64,000 nt of DNA from Treponema sp. (GTDB taxonomy: Bacteria; Spirochaetota; Spirochaetia; Treponematales; Treponemataceae): the NCBI GenBank assembly GCA_017553635.1, contig JAFZKN010000017.1, forward strand, positions 186,001 to 250,000, given 5' to 3'. The translations under genes were made by a program, and so were the position numbers. Of this stretch, positions 46,180 to 54,953 are shown piece after piece (within the stretch, counting starts at the first letter, position 1; each line of letters starts with the position of its first letter). The notes under the pieces are model-generated. The model worked only from the letters and a program-made list of their open reading frames with translations, was not told where the DNA came from and did no database searches.

Positions 46180-48332
46180 TGTTTGACCAGGTAGCATCCG
46201 TATTTTTTGATGAAGCAAATGAACTCCTCGACAATCTTGAAGGTTATCTCCTTACTCTGGAAACAGAACCTGAAAACCAGGAAGTAATTTCTGCAGTTTT
46301 CAGAAGCATGCATACAATCAAAGGTTCTTCGGCAATGTTCGGCTTTGATGAAATTTCAAAGTTTACACACAAAATGGAAAGTACTTTTGATATGGTTCGT
46401 AACGGAATTGTTCCCGTAACTCCACAGCTTATAAACCTTACACTAAAAGCACGCGATCACATCCGTTCTTTACTTGGAGCAGAAATTACCCCGGAACTTC
46501 AAAATGCTTCACAATTTATAATCGAAGAATTAAACAGTTGTGTTGAACCGTTCGAAAAAACTCAAAAATCTGCAGCTTCTGTTTCTCAAAAACAGAACGA
46601 AGCTCAGCTTTCTTTACAAAACGACAGCAGTTCAGAAAAAGGTGATGCCTTACCGGAATCAACATGGCGTATTTCCTTTGTTCCTTCTGATACCATCATG
46701 CAAAACGGTACCCGTCCTGAGCTCCTTGTAAAAGAACTTGCCGAAATGGGTAATGCAACTATATTAACCTTTGCTGATAAAATTCCGCCTCTTTCAAAAC
46801 TCGAAGAAGAAAAATGTTATCTTTACTGGGACATCATTTTAACAACTTCGAAAACAGAAAACGATATTAAAGACGTATTTATTTTTGTTGATGATACTTC
46901 TCAGATAAAAATCGAAAAAATAAATGATTTCGGCGTTCATAAAAAAATTGGTGAAATTTTAATTTCCCGAAAGCTTATTACCGAAGCTGAACTTACAAAA
47001 GTAATTGAAGAACAGAAAAAAGTCGGAGATCTTCTTGTTCAGAAAAATGTTGTTTCAGAACAGCAGATTAAGGCTGCCCTTGCAGAACAGGGACATTTAA
47101 ATAAGCTGGTCAAGGCAAAAGAAATTCCTGCTTCTCAAGCCGTTCAAAATCCTGTTGCCTCTCAGACAATCAGAGTTAACTCTTCAAAACTCGACCAGCT
47201 TGTTAACCTTGTCGGAGAACTTGTAACATTTAATGCACGTCTTTCTTCTGTAGCTGCAGAAATCAAAAACCCTGGTCTTCAAACATTAACCGAACTCGGA
47301 GAACATTTAATCTTCTCTCTTCGCGACACTTCGATGGACATGCGAATGCTTCCGATAGGAACCATTTTCTCGCGATTCCGCCGCCTGGTTCACGACCTTG
47401 CAGCCCAGCTTGGAAAAAACATTGAGCTCGTCACAGAAGGCGCCGACACAGAGCTTGATAAAAATGTTATCGAAAAGCTCAACGACCCTCTGGTTCATCT
47501 TATAAGAAACTCATGCGACCACGGAATCGAAAATCCGGAAATCCGTGCTCAGCTTGGTAAAAACGCAACTGGAACCGTAAAACTTTCTGCAAGACATGCC
47601 GGCGCCTTTGTACTTATTACAATTTCCGATGACGGCGGCGGATTAAATAAAGATGCCATCTACAACAAGGGTGTAGAACGCGGCTTGATAAAGGCGAACG
47701 AAAACTTAACTGACAAACAGATATTCGAGATGATTTTCCAGCCAGGTTTCAGTACAAACAAGACCGTTACTTCTGTTTCTGGCCGCGGTGTTGGAATGGA
47801 TGTCGTTAAACGTGATATCGATTCTCTTGGAGGAAGCGTTTCTGTAGAAACAGAAAGAGGAAAAGGCTCCAGCTTTATTTTAAAGATTCCTCTTACACTT
47901 GCAATTATCGAAGGGATGCTTGTTCAAATCGGTGACAACAAATATGTTGTTCCTGTTTCTGGAGTCGAAGAATGTATCGAATACGAACCTGCAGAAGATT
48001 CAGATTTTCTCTGTTCTCACATTGTTGCCCGCGATGAATATCTTCCGTGCATCAATATGCGTAAATATTTTGAAGTTGATTCACCTTTACCACAAAATCC
48101 GCAGGTTGTTGTAGTTAACGACCAGTCTTCTAAAATAGGAATCATCGTTGACCACATCATCGGAAATCATCAGACGGTCATCAAACCGATAGGAAAACTA
48201 TATAAGAAAATCGAAGGGCTTTCCGGTTCAACAATTCTTGGCGATGGATCAGTTGCACTTATTTTAGATATTTTCAAACTCTCTGATATCATCAGAAAAA
48301 TAGACATGGGGAAAAATGAACGTAAAAACTAA
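46179..48332 (+). CDS. cheA: Chemotaxis histidine kinase CheA
   Basis: 717 residues. P1/Hpt with phospho-accepting His45 (FRSMHTIKGSS), a CheY/CheB-binding-like region (about 165-250), an unusual insert with two IGEILI/VGDLLV..Q repeats (257-304) resembling the MshEN/GspE N-terminal fold, the P3 dimerisation helix (KLDQLVNLVGELV), the P4 ATPase (HLIRNSCDHG N box, DDGGGL, GFSTN, GRGVGMDVV) and a P5 CheW-like C-terminus. It passes phosphate to CheY and CheB under receptor control. It overlaps cheR by 17 bp. Confidence 0.96.
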   Translation: MFDQVASVFFDEANELLDNLEGYLLTLETEPENQEVISAVFRSMHTIKGSSAMFGFDEISKFTHKMESTFDMVRNGIVPVTPQLINLTLKARDHIRSLLGAEITPELQNASQFIIEELNSCVEPFEKTQKSAASVSQKQNEAQLSLQNDSSSEKGDALPESTWRISFVPSDTIMQNGTRPELLVKELAEMGNATILTFADKIPPLSKLEEEKCYLYWDIILTTSKTENDIKDVFIFVDDTSQIKIEKINDFGVHKKIGEILISRKLITEAELTKVIEEQKKVGDLLVQKNVVSEQQIKAALAEQGHLNKLVKAKEIPASQAVQNPVASQTIRVNSSKLDQLVNLVGELVTFNARLSSVAAEIKNPGLQTLTELGEHLIFSLRDTSMDMRMLPIGTIFSRFRRLVHDLAAQLGKNIELVTEGADTELDKNVIEKLNDPLVHLIRNSCDHGIENPEIRAQLGKNATGTVKLSARHAGAFVLITISDDGGGLNKDAIYNKGVERGLIKANENLTDKQIFEMIFQPGFSTNKTVTSVSGRGVGMDVVKRDIDSLGGSVSVETERGKGSSFILKIPLTLAIIEGMLVQIGDNKYVVPVSGVEECIEYEPAEDSDFLCSHIVARDEYLPCINMRKYFEVDSPLPQNPQVVVVNDQSSKIGIIVDHIIGNHQTVIKPIGKLYKKIEGLSGSTILGDGSVALILDIFKLSDIIRKIDMGKNERKN

Positions 48333-49227
48333 TACAGCTACAGCAGTAAAAACTTCTCCCCCTGCGACTAAGTTTCTCTTAAAGGAACAACAGGCGCTTT
48401 CAAAAATTCAGTTTAAACGCATCTCATCATTCATGCAGAGAACCACTGGAATAAAACTTCCAGAATCAAAGCTCACGATGATTCAGGCACGCCTTGCAAA
48501 CAGACTCAAGGCCTTAAACTTTGAAAACTATGATCAATATGTTAATTATGTCTTCTCTTCTGATAAAACTTCCAGTGATGAAATAATCATGATGATAGAT
48601 TTGATTACAACAAATCTTACACATTTCTTTAGAGAAGAAACTCACTTTGATTTTCTGTCAAATTCTGTTCTTCCTTATCTTGCAGAAAACAACATCACAG
48701 TTCCAGAAATCTGGTCTGCAGGCTGTTCTTCTGGAGAAGAACCATACACTCTTTCAATCGTTCTTTCAGAATTTATCAAAAAGAATCCTGGAAAATTTTC
48801 AGATTACAAAATTCTTGCGACAGACATTTCAACAAAGATTCTATCAAAAGCTGTCGAAGCAGTTTATCCGTTAGAATCAATTGAAAAAATTCCGTATAAA
48901 ATTAAACATGAATATTTTTTAAAAAGCAAAAATCCCGATATGCAGCTTGCAAAAGTAAAGCCGGCTATCAGAAATAAAGTTACGTTCGAGAGATTAAACT
49001 TTATGGACAGCTTTTATCGGGTTAAAAATAAAAAAGATATTATTTTCTGCAGGAACGTCCTGATTTATTTTGATAAACCAACACAACTTGCAGTTATAAA
49101 AAAACTGGTTGACTGTTTAAAGCCGGGTGGATTTTTGTTTCTTGGACATTCAGAAACAATATTCGGATCTAACCTTCCGCTTAAAACAGTTTCTACAACT
49201 GTCTTTCAAAAGACTAAGGAGCTCTAA
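48316..49227 (+). CDS. cheR: Chemoreceptor methyltransferase CheR
   Basis: 303 residues. N-terminal helical CheR domain (FMQRTTGIKLPESKLTMIQARLANRL), SAM-binding domain with EIWSAGCSSGEEPYTL and the FCRNVLIYFD motif. It methylates receptor glutamates using S-adenosylmethionine. GGGG with A-rich spacing precedes the ATG inside the end of cheA. The first 30 residues (TNTATAVKTSPPATK) are a low-complexity extension relative to the typical family. Confidence 0.95.
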   Translation: MNVKTNTATAVKTSPPATKFLLKEQQALSKIQFKRISSFMQRTTGIKLPESKLTMIQARLANRLKALNFENYDQYVNYVFSSDKTSSDEIIMMIDLITTNLTHFFREETHFDFLSNSVLPYLAENNITVPEIWSAGCSSGEEPYTLSIVLSEFIKKNPGKFSDYKILATDISTKILSKAVEAVYPLESIEKIPYKIKHEYFLKSKNPDMQLAKVKPAIRNKVTFERLNFMDSFYRVKNKKDIIFCRNVLIYFDKPTQLAVIKKLVDCLKPGGFLFLGHSETIFGSNLPLKTVSTTVFQKTKEL

Positions 49228-49230
49228 AAA

Positions 49231-50325
49231 ATGCCGATAAAAGTTCTTGTCATAGACGATTCTGCATTAGTCAGAGAAACACTCAGTTCTATCCTCAATT
49301 CTGATCCCGACATCAAAGTCATTGCAACTGCATCTGATCCGATTTTCGGCGCTAAGAAAATAAAAGTAGAACGTCCGGATGTTATTATCCTCGACATCGA
49401 AATGGCACGCATGGATGGATTAACTTTCCTTCGCAAAATGAACGAAACAGTTGATCCGATTCCTTGCGTTGTCTGTTCAACGATGGTTTCAAAGGGATCT
49501 GAAAATGCAATGAAAGCTCTTGAATATGGTGCAGCAGAAGTAATTCAAAAACCAGCACTCGGAACAAGAAAATTCTTAGAAGAATCGAAAGTCAGAATAT
49601 GTGATGCAGTAAAATCTGCATTTAAATCTACGGCAAACATCAAGAAGTTAATTCCTTCTCCGCTTGTTTCCAAAACACATACTGTTCAGCCAAAACTTTC
49701 TGCAGACGTAATGCTTGAAAAACCGGGCGCTTCATCTGCAGTACTGGAAACAACAGAAAAGATTGTCGTTGTAGGAGCAAGTACAGGTGGAACAGAAGCA
49801 TTAAAGGATTTTCTTTCCATGCTTCCAGATGATTCTCCGGGCATTGTTATAGTTCAGCATATGCCGGAACATTTTACAGCAGCATTTGCTTCACGTCTTG
49901 ATGGAATCTGTAAGATTCATGTTAAAGAAGCACAAAATGGTGATGCGGTTATTCAGGGACAGGCATTAATTGCCCCTGGAAACTATCATACATTATTAAA
50001 GCGGTCGGGAAACCGCTACTTCGTAGAAGTAAAAGAGGGTCCTCTTGTATCAAGACACAGACCATCTGTCGATGTTTTATTCCGTTCAGCAGCCCGCTAT
50101 GCAGGAAAAAATGCAATCGGAATTATCATGACAGGAATGGGTGATGATGGTGCAAAAGGAATGCGCGAAATGCACGACACAGGAGCTTTTACTATTGCTC
50201 AAGATGAAGCGTCCTGTATCGTTTACGGAATGCCGGGCGAAGCAGTAAAAAATGGTGGCGTTGATAAAATAGTTCCATTGTCTAACATTGCCCAGACAAT
50301 GATAAATGCAGCATTGATAAGATAA
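49231..50325 (+). CDS. cheB: Chemotaxis response regulator methylesterase CheB
   Basis: 364 residues. Receiver domain with Asp9/Asp10 and phosphorylation site Asp55 (VIILDIEM), a linker of about 55 residues, then the methylesterase domain with catalytic Ser in VGASTGGTEAL, His in VQHMPEHF and Asp in TGMGDDGAKGM. It removes methyl groups from receptors when phosphorylated by CheA. Three bp separate it from cheR. Confidence 0.96.
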   Translation: MPIKVLVIDDSALVRETLSSILNSDPDIKVIATASDPIFGAKKIKVERPDVIILDIEMARMDGLTFLRKMNETVDPIPCVVCSTMVSKGSENAMKALEYGAAEVIQKPALGTRKFLEESKVRICDAVKSAFKSTANIKKLIPSPLVSKTHTVQPKLSADVMLEKPGASSAVLETTEKIVVVGASTGGTEALKDFLSMLPDDSPGIVIVQHMPEHFTAAFASRLDGICKIHVKEAQNGDAVIQGQALIAPGNYHTLLKRSGNRYFVEVKEGPLVSRHRPSVDVLFRSAARYAGKNAIGIIMTGMGDDGAKGMREMHDTGAFTIAQDEASCIVYGMPGEAVKNGGVDKIVPLSNIAQTMINAALIR

Positions 50326-50359
50326 AAATTATTCTGTTTACAGAAATGGAGGAGTTATT

Positions 50360-50728
50360 ATGGCAGATAAAAAAATTTTAGCAGTTGACGATTCAGCATC
50401 TATTAGAAAGAGTATTTCTTTTGTTCTTTCTCAAGAAGGTTACGAAGTCGTAGAGGCAGTTGATGGAGTTGACGGCTTAGCAAAAGCTAATGAAACAAAA
50501 TATAGTTTGATAATTACAGATATTAACATGCCGAATATGGACGGAATCGAAATGATTAAGCAGCTTCGTGCAAACGAAAATTACAAGTTTACACCAATCA
50601 TTGCGCTTACAACCGAAAGCCAGGATTCTAAAATGCAGGAAGGAAAATCTGCAGGAGCAACCGGCTGGATTGTAAAACCGTTCACTTCTGAAAAACTTTT
50701 AGCAATCGTTAAAAAAATAATCGGATAG
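50360..50728 (+). CDS. cheY: Chemotaxis response regulator CheY
   Basis: 122-residue single receiver domain. Acidic pocket in LAVDDSAS, phosphorylation site Asp54 (IITDINMPNMDG), Thr in ALTTES and Lys in VKPFTSEKL. Phospho-CheY would bind the flagellar switch of the periplasmic flagella. GGAGG precedes the ATG. The sequence is of the FrzZ/PilG-like single-receiver type with the extended SISFVLSQEGYEVVEA segment. Confidence 0.94.
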   Translation: MADKKILAVDDSASIRKSISFVLSQEGYEVVEAVDGVDGLAKANETKYSLIITDINMPNMDGIEMIKQLRANENYKFTPIIALTTESQDSKMQEGKSAGATGWIVKPFTSEKLLAIVKKIIG

Positions 50729-50752
50729 ATTAACAGATAAAGGAGTTTAGTT

Positions 50753-52813
50753 ATGAGAGTAAGTCTTAAACGGACAATAATGCGCATTTCTCTTTCTGTT
50801 CTTTGTGTTACAATTGCAACTATAGCAATCAGTTCTGCCATTGCAACAAGAAATGTAATTATTGATACTGAGTTACACAGTTTATCACTTTTATTCCAGG
50901 AAGTTTCAAGTTATGCCTCTTCAAGAATTGAAACAGAATATGCAAGACTTGAAGCAATTGCAAATCGAGATGATATCAAAGATACATCGATACCAGTTGA
51001 AGTTCGGGCAAAAAAACTTGCAAAAGATGTAAACGAAGCTGTCGGCCACCGCTACTTTGTTTTTTCTGATGCAGCAGGTAATGCCTATAATTCATATGGA
51101 AAGCCTGTTGATATTTCACAGCGCGCATACTTTAAGGAAACTCAAAAAGGTAACAGAGCAGTAACTGATCCTCTGATGAATAAAATTTTAAATGCAGAGG
51201 CTCTTTTATATGCTGTTCCTTATAAAGACGACAATGGAAACTTTTTAGGTGCAGTTTGTATTGATACTACAACAGACATTCTTAATGAAATCTGTAACAG
51301 CATAAAAGTTTCTAAACGCAATACAACAGTTATCATTTCTCGCGAAACAGGTAAAGTAATCGGAACATCAAATGAAAAGCTTGCCGGTATAGGCCGTGAC
51401 TTCGTAAAAGACGCAGAAACAGATGTTTCCTATAAATATCTTGCTCCATGTGTACAGCGTGCAATTAACGGAGAAGTTAATTCAGAAATGACAACGGTTC
51501 GCGGTCACCGTTTCTTTGTTTCTTATACACCAATCAAAGGAACAAACTGGACAATCGCAATGTATGCTCCTTACATTGACTTCTCTCACGGTGTTCTGGT
51601 AATGGCACTCTTTAACGGTGGTCTTGGAATTGTACTTACACTTCTTGGAGTTTTCGTTTTCTATCTTTTTGCCAATGCAATTACAAAATCACTTAAAACA
51701 GTCTCACTCATGCTTGGAGACATCGCAGACGGCGATCTTGTTCTTAACAACGTTCCTGAAGAACAGAAAAACAAAATTCTATCACGCAAAGATGAACTTG
51801 GTGAAATGGCTCAGTCACTTAAATCAATGATCATTAAACTTTCAACAATTCTTTTAACAGTGCGTGATTCTGCAATTCACGTTGAAACCGGTGGCTCACA
51901 GCTTTCTTCTTCAAGCCAGTCAGTATCATCTGGAGCTTCCGAGCAGGCTGCATCTACAGAAGAAATGTCTGCAACAATGGAAGAAATGACATCAAACATC
52001 AGACAGACAGCAGACAATGCAGCAAAGACAAGCTCAATTGCCAACCAGACTTCTGCAGAAGGAGAAGCTGGCGGAATGGCTGTAACAGAAGCACTCGAAG
52101 CTGTTAAAGAAATTGCAGACAAGATTAACATCATTGAAGAAATTTCTAATCAGACAAACCTCCTTGCAATCAATGCCGCAATCGAGGCAGCTCGCGCCGG
52201 AGAAGCAGGAAAAGGATTTGCAGTTGTTGCATCAGAAGTCCGCAAACTTGCAGAACGTTCAAAAGTTGCAGCTGGAGAAATCAGTGAACTTTCTGGAAAA
52301 ACTCTCCTTGCAGCAGAAAATGCAGGAAACAAAATCAACGAAGTTGTTCCTGGAATGGAACAGACTTCACAACTCATCGATGAAATTGCAACCGCATGCC
52401 GCGAACAGGATAACGGAGCAGAACAGGTTTCTACTGCAATCATTCAGCTTGACACAGTTGTTCAGCAGAACGCATCTGCAGCAGAAGAAATGGCAGCAAT
52501 GGCAGAAGAACTTTCTAATGAAGCACAGAAACTTGTTAAAGCAATCAGCTACTTCTCAATTGATGAATCACTTGTAGAAGAATATACAGCCGAAACAAAA
52601 AAGGCAGAACATCCTGCAGAAAAACCTAAAAAAACAAAACCTTCTTCTGTTTCTGACTTTGTCCAGGAAACAGCAAGAAAAGACGAAGAAATTCCCGTAG
52701 AAAAACCTGTTTTAGAAGATAACAAACCGGAACCAGAAGCTCCTTCTCCAAGGAACACTTTCTCTCCGAAATCTTCCGGGGACATAAGCGATTCTGATTT
52801 CGAAGAGTTCTAA
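50753..52813 (+). CDS. Methyl-accepting chemotaxis protein with Cache sensor and C-terminal tether
   Basis: 686 residues. TM1 at about 10-32, a periplasmic Cache-type domain (45-270; YFVFSDAAGNAYNSYGKPV, SQRAYFKET), TM2 at about 282-304, HAMP (305-370), and the cytoplasmic coiled coil with the conserved tip EISNQTNLLAINAAIEAARA. The tail (about 612-680) is rich in Lys, Glu and Pro, and ends in DFEEF. This fits the aromatic-x-x-aromatic C-terminal pentapeptide that tethers CheR/CheB in other bacteria, with F in place of W. The ligand is unknown; Cache domains commonly bind amino acids or carboxylates. Confidence 0.93.
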   Translation: MRVSLKRTIMRISLSVLCVTIATIAISSAIATRNVIIDTELHSLSLLFQEVSSYASSRIETEYARLEAIANRDDIKDTSIPVEVRAKKLAKDVNEAVGHRYFVFSDAAGNAYNSYGKPVDISQRAYFKETQKGNRAVTDPLMNKILNAEALLYAVPYKDDNGNFLGAVCIDTTTDILNEICNSIKVSKRNTTVIISRETGKVIGTSNEKLAGIGRDFVKDAETDVSYKYLAPCVQRAINGEVNSEMTTVRGHRFFVSYTPIKGTNWTIAMYAPYIDFSHGVLVMALFNGGLGIVLTLLGVFVFYLFANAITKSLKTVSLMLGDIADGDLVLNNVPEEQKNKILSRKDELGEMAQSLKSMIIKLSTILLTVRDSAIHVETGGSQLSSSSQSVSSGASEQAASTEEMSATMEEMTSNIRQTADNAAKTSSIANQTSAEGEAGGMAVTEALEAVKEIADKINIIEEISNQTNLLAINAAIEAARAGEAGKGFAVVASEVRKLAERSKVAAGEISELSGKTLLAAENAGNKINEVVPGMEQTSQLIDEIATACREQDNGAEQVSTAIIQLDTVVQQNASAAEEMAAMAEELSNEAQKLVKAISYFSIDESLVEEYTAETKKAEHPAEKPKKTKPSSVSDFVQETARKDEEIPVEKPVLEDNKPEPEAPSPRNTFSPKSSGDISDSDFEEF

Positions 52814-52814
52814 T

Positions 52815-53324
52815 ATGATTCAGCAGTATTTGTCTTTTACAATTGAAGATACTCAATATGCAATCAATGTATTCCGAATCCAGGAAGTGCTTGAATATGA
52901 AGAACCTGTAAAGATTCCATGTTCAAGCCCACTTCTCATGGGTATCATCCGCTCAAGAGATACAAATATTGCAATCATGGACATTCGTTCCCGGTTTGGA
53001 CTGGAAAAAAAACCTGTCGATAATGAAACAAGAATCATCGTTCTCGAAATCACAGATCAGGAACACGGTGTTATAAATCTTTTCGGAATAACGGCAGATT
53101 CTGTCCAGGAAGTTTTGGATATCGATGACAGCGTTCTCGAGCCTCTGGTAAAATCCAAAAAGTTCTGTGGCGCAGAATTTGTTTCTGATATTGTTTCACA
53201 AAATCAAAACTATCTTTTGATTCTTGATGTAAACAAATTATTTTCTGAAAAAGATATAACAACTGCTTCAAAATCTGTCAGTCAAAAGATTGAAAAAACA
53301 CAGAAAACAGGAAGGTCAAAATGA
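52815..53324 (+). CDS. cheW: CheW-like coupling protein (first of a pair)
   Basis: 169 residues. CheW fold: FTIEDTQYAINVFRIQEVLEY, IPCSSPLLMGIIRSRDTNIAIMDIRSRF and a late NYLLILDVNKLFSE, with a basic C-terminal extension of about 25 residues (SQKIEKTQKTGRSK). It starts 2 bp after the receptor stop and its own end overlaps the next cheW by 4 bp (ATGA). Confidence 0.93.
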   Translation: MIQQYLSFTIEDTQYAINVFRIQEVLEYEEPVKIPCSSPLLMGIIRSRDTNIAIMDIRSRFGLEKKPVDNETRIIVLEITDQEHGVINLFGITADSVQEVLDIDDSVLEPLVKSKKFCGAEFVSDIVSQNQNYLLILDVNKLFSEKDITTASKSVSQKIEKTQKTGRSK

Positions 53325-53791
53325 CAAATCAACTTCTGACATTTACACTCGACAATAATGTTTACGCCTTTGAAGTATTCAAAGTTCAGGAAGTTCTTGA
53401 ATACTCTGAACCTGTAAAAATTCCGTGTGCATCACCTTATATAAAAGGATTAATCAATTCACGCGGCAACGGAATATCTGTAACAGACTTACGACAAAAG
53501 TTTTCCCTTCCTGAGCACGAACCTACAAAAGATACAAGAATCATCGTTGTAGAAGTAAGCAAACCCACAGATGAAAATCCTGACCGCATAATTACATTTG
53601 GTGCCGTTACCGATTCTGTCCTCGAAGTTCTTGAAGTCGACGAACAGGATGTAGAACCACCACCAAAGTTTGGAAATACAATCTCTCCGGAATACATAAG
53701 CGGCTTAACAAAAAAGGATGACAAATTTATCATCATCCTTAACGAAAAAACAATCTTTTCACAGTCAGAGCTTCCGGCAGTTACAGAATAA
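53321..53791 (+). CDS. cheW: CheW-like coupling protein (second of a pair)
   Basis: 156 residues, a clear paralogue of the upstream CheW (VYAFEVFKVQEVLEYSEPVKIPCASPYIKGLINSRG). It differs in an insert around KPTDENPDRIITF. Two tandem CheW proteins in one operon plus a third on the other strand suggest different mixing ratios in the signalling array (inference). A terminator follows 17 bp after the stop. Confidence 0.93.
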   Translation: MTNQLLTFTLDNNVYAFEVFKVQEVLEYSEPVKIPCASPYIKGLINSRGNGISVTDLRQKFSLPEHEPTKDTRIIVVEVSKPTDENPDRIITFGAVTDSVLEVLEVDEQDVEPPPKFGNTISPEYISGLTKKDDKFIIILNEKTIFSQSELPAVTE

Positions 53792-53807
53792 AATTAACCA
53801 TTCGGGC

Positions 53808-53834
53808 AAAAAAAAAGCCCTTGCGGGCCTTTTA
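53808..53834 (+). terminator. Terminator of the chemotaxis operon
   Basis: AAAAGCCC, TTGC loop, GGGCCTTTT, preceded by a run of A and followed by T. The structure could work in both directions. Confidence 0.8.
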
Positions 53835-53835
53835 T

Positions 53836-53937
53836 AGAACTACTTCTGCAGCAAACATAGCAAAAAGGAGTATTTGCAACACCCTGTTGCAATATGGCCA
53901 TTCATTCCTGCTATGTAAATTCCGCAAAAGAAGTTCT
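53836..53937. repeat. Long imperfect hairpin between the chemotaxis and ABC operons
   Basis: The arm 53836-53881 (AGAACTACTTCTGC..ACATAGCA..TTGCAACA) pairs with 53885-53937 (TGTTGCAATA..TGCTATGT..AAGAAGTTCT) around a 3-nt loop, with several mismatches and bulges. It is the second hairpin of this size in the window, at a convergent junction. No protein is encoded. Confidence 0.7.
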
Positions 53938-53943
53938 TATTTA

Positions 53944-53970
53944 AAGATGGTGATATAAAATCACCATCTT
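53944..53970 (-). terminator. Hairpin at the end of the ABC importer operon
   Basis: AAGATGGTGAT pairs perfectly with ATCACCATCTT around a 5-nt loop, 10 bp beyond the permease stop. The T-run after it on the minus strand is short, so termination may be weak. Confidence 0.6.
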
Positions 53971-53980
53971 CATTACTAAA

Positions 53981-54943
53981 TTATTCCTTAACAGATCCCA
54001 TTGTTAATCCAGAAATGATATATCTAGACATAAAACAATAGAAGATGATAATAGGAACAAGTGATACGGCAATACCCATATAGATAGCACCGAACTCTGT
54101 ACGATAAATATCACCACGGAGTAACTGTACAATAATAGGTAATGTCTTTTTCTTATCGTCCTGTAAAAGAATCATTGGAGTAACAAAGTTGTTCCATGAT
54201 CCTACAAATCCGAAGATTGCCTGTGTAGCAAGAGCTGGCTGGAGAATTGGAACAATAATCTGGTTAAAGATTCTAAATTCTCCTGCACCGTCGATACGAC
54301 CTGCATCGATCAATTCAAGTGAAAGAACAGATGCCATATACTGTCTCATGAACAATACAGTTGCGGCAGAAGCAATAGCCGGAATTGTCAACGGAATAAA
54401 GCTGTTTGTCAAGTGAATCATTGACATAAACTGGTAAAATCCGATGAACGAAATAGAAGCTGGAAGCATCATTACAAAGAGAATGAATGCCCAGATGAAC
54501 TTTCTTCCTCTGTAGTTATAAACATGCAATGAATATGCAGTTAATGCAGAGAAGTAAATACCTAAACCTGTAGATCCAACAGCAACGATGATAGAGTTAA
54601 GCATACCTTTCCATACCTGGAATTTACCCTTTGAGAAGTAAACAATAAAATCACCGATATGGATAAACTGACCGGCGTAAGCAGAACTATTAAAGATTGC
54701 CTGCCATCCGCCAGCAGCACCAACATTTGCTACCTTAAGACCAGAACCACAAGTAATAAGTAAGTTCCAGTTCTGTACACTAAAACGACTCGGAAGCAAA
54801 GAAAGTCCTGCGTTGATTTCTTCTGTAGAACGAGTAGCATTAATCAACATCAAGTAGATAGGTACCAAAGCAATAACAACGAAGAAAACCATAAGAATAT
54901 AAATTACTGTCTTTTTGACAGTCATAGATGCTTTATAATCCAT
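53981..54943 (-). CDS. Carbohydrate ABC transporter permease (MalG/AraQ-like)
   Basis: 320 residues from the ATG at 54943, which has AGGAGG upstream. Six membrane helices with the EAA motif region (SLELIDAGRIDGAGEFRIFNQIIVPIL) near residue 200. Most members have about 275 residues; this one carries some 47 extra residues between NWNLLI (about 60) and WKGMLNS (about 108), in the first extracytoplasmic loop, with GSGLKVANVGAAGG and YAGQFIHIGDFI. It forms the channel with the other permease. No ATP-binding subunit is in the operon, so a shared MsiK-like ATPase is probable. Confidence 0.9.
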   Translation of the reverse strand: MDYKASMTVKKTVIYILMVFFVVIALVPIYLMLINATRSTEEINAGLSLLPSRFSVQNWNLLITCGSGLKVANVGAAGGWQAIFNSSAYAGQFIHIGDFIVYFSKGKFQVWKGMLNSIIVAVGSTGLGIYFSALTAYSLHVYNYRGRKFIWAFILFVMMLPASISFIGFYQFMSMIHLTNSFIPLTIPAIASAATVLFMRQYMASVLSLELIDAGRIDGAGEFRIFNQIIVPILQPALATQAIFGFVGSWNNFVTPMILLQDDKKKTLPIIVQLLRGDIYRTEFGAIYMGIAVSLVPIIIFYCFMSRYIISGLTMGSVKE

Positions 54944-54953
54944 TTTCAACCTC

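Noticed and set aside
52113..52577. 154-codon frame inside the receptor gene
   Set aside because: Out-of-frame reading of the repetitive helical signalling domain.
46179..53791. Novel chemosensory system
   Set aside because: Gene content is a normal cheA-R-B-Y-MCP-W set; only the STAS gene, the CheA insert and the leader hairpin are unusual and are listed separately.
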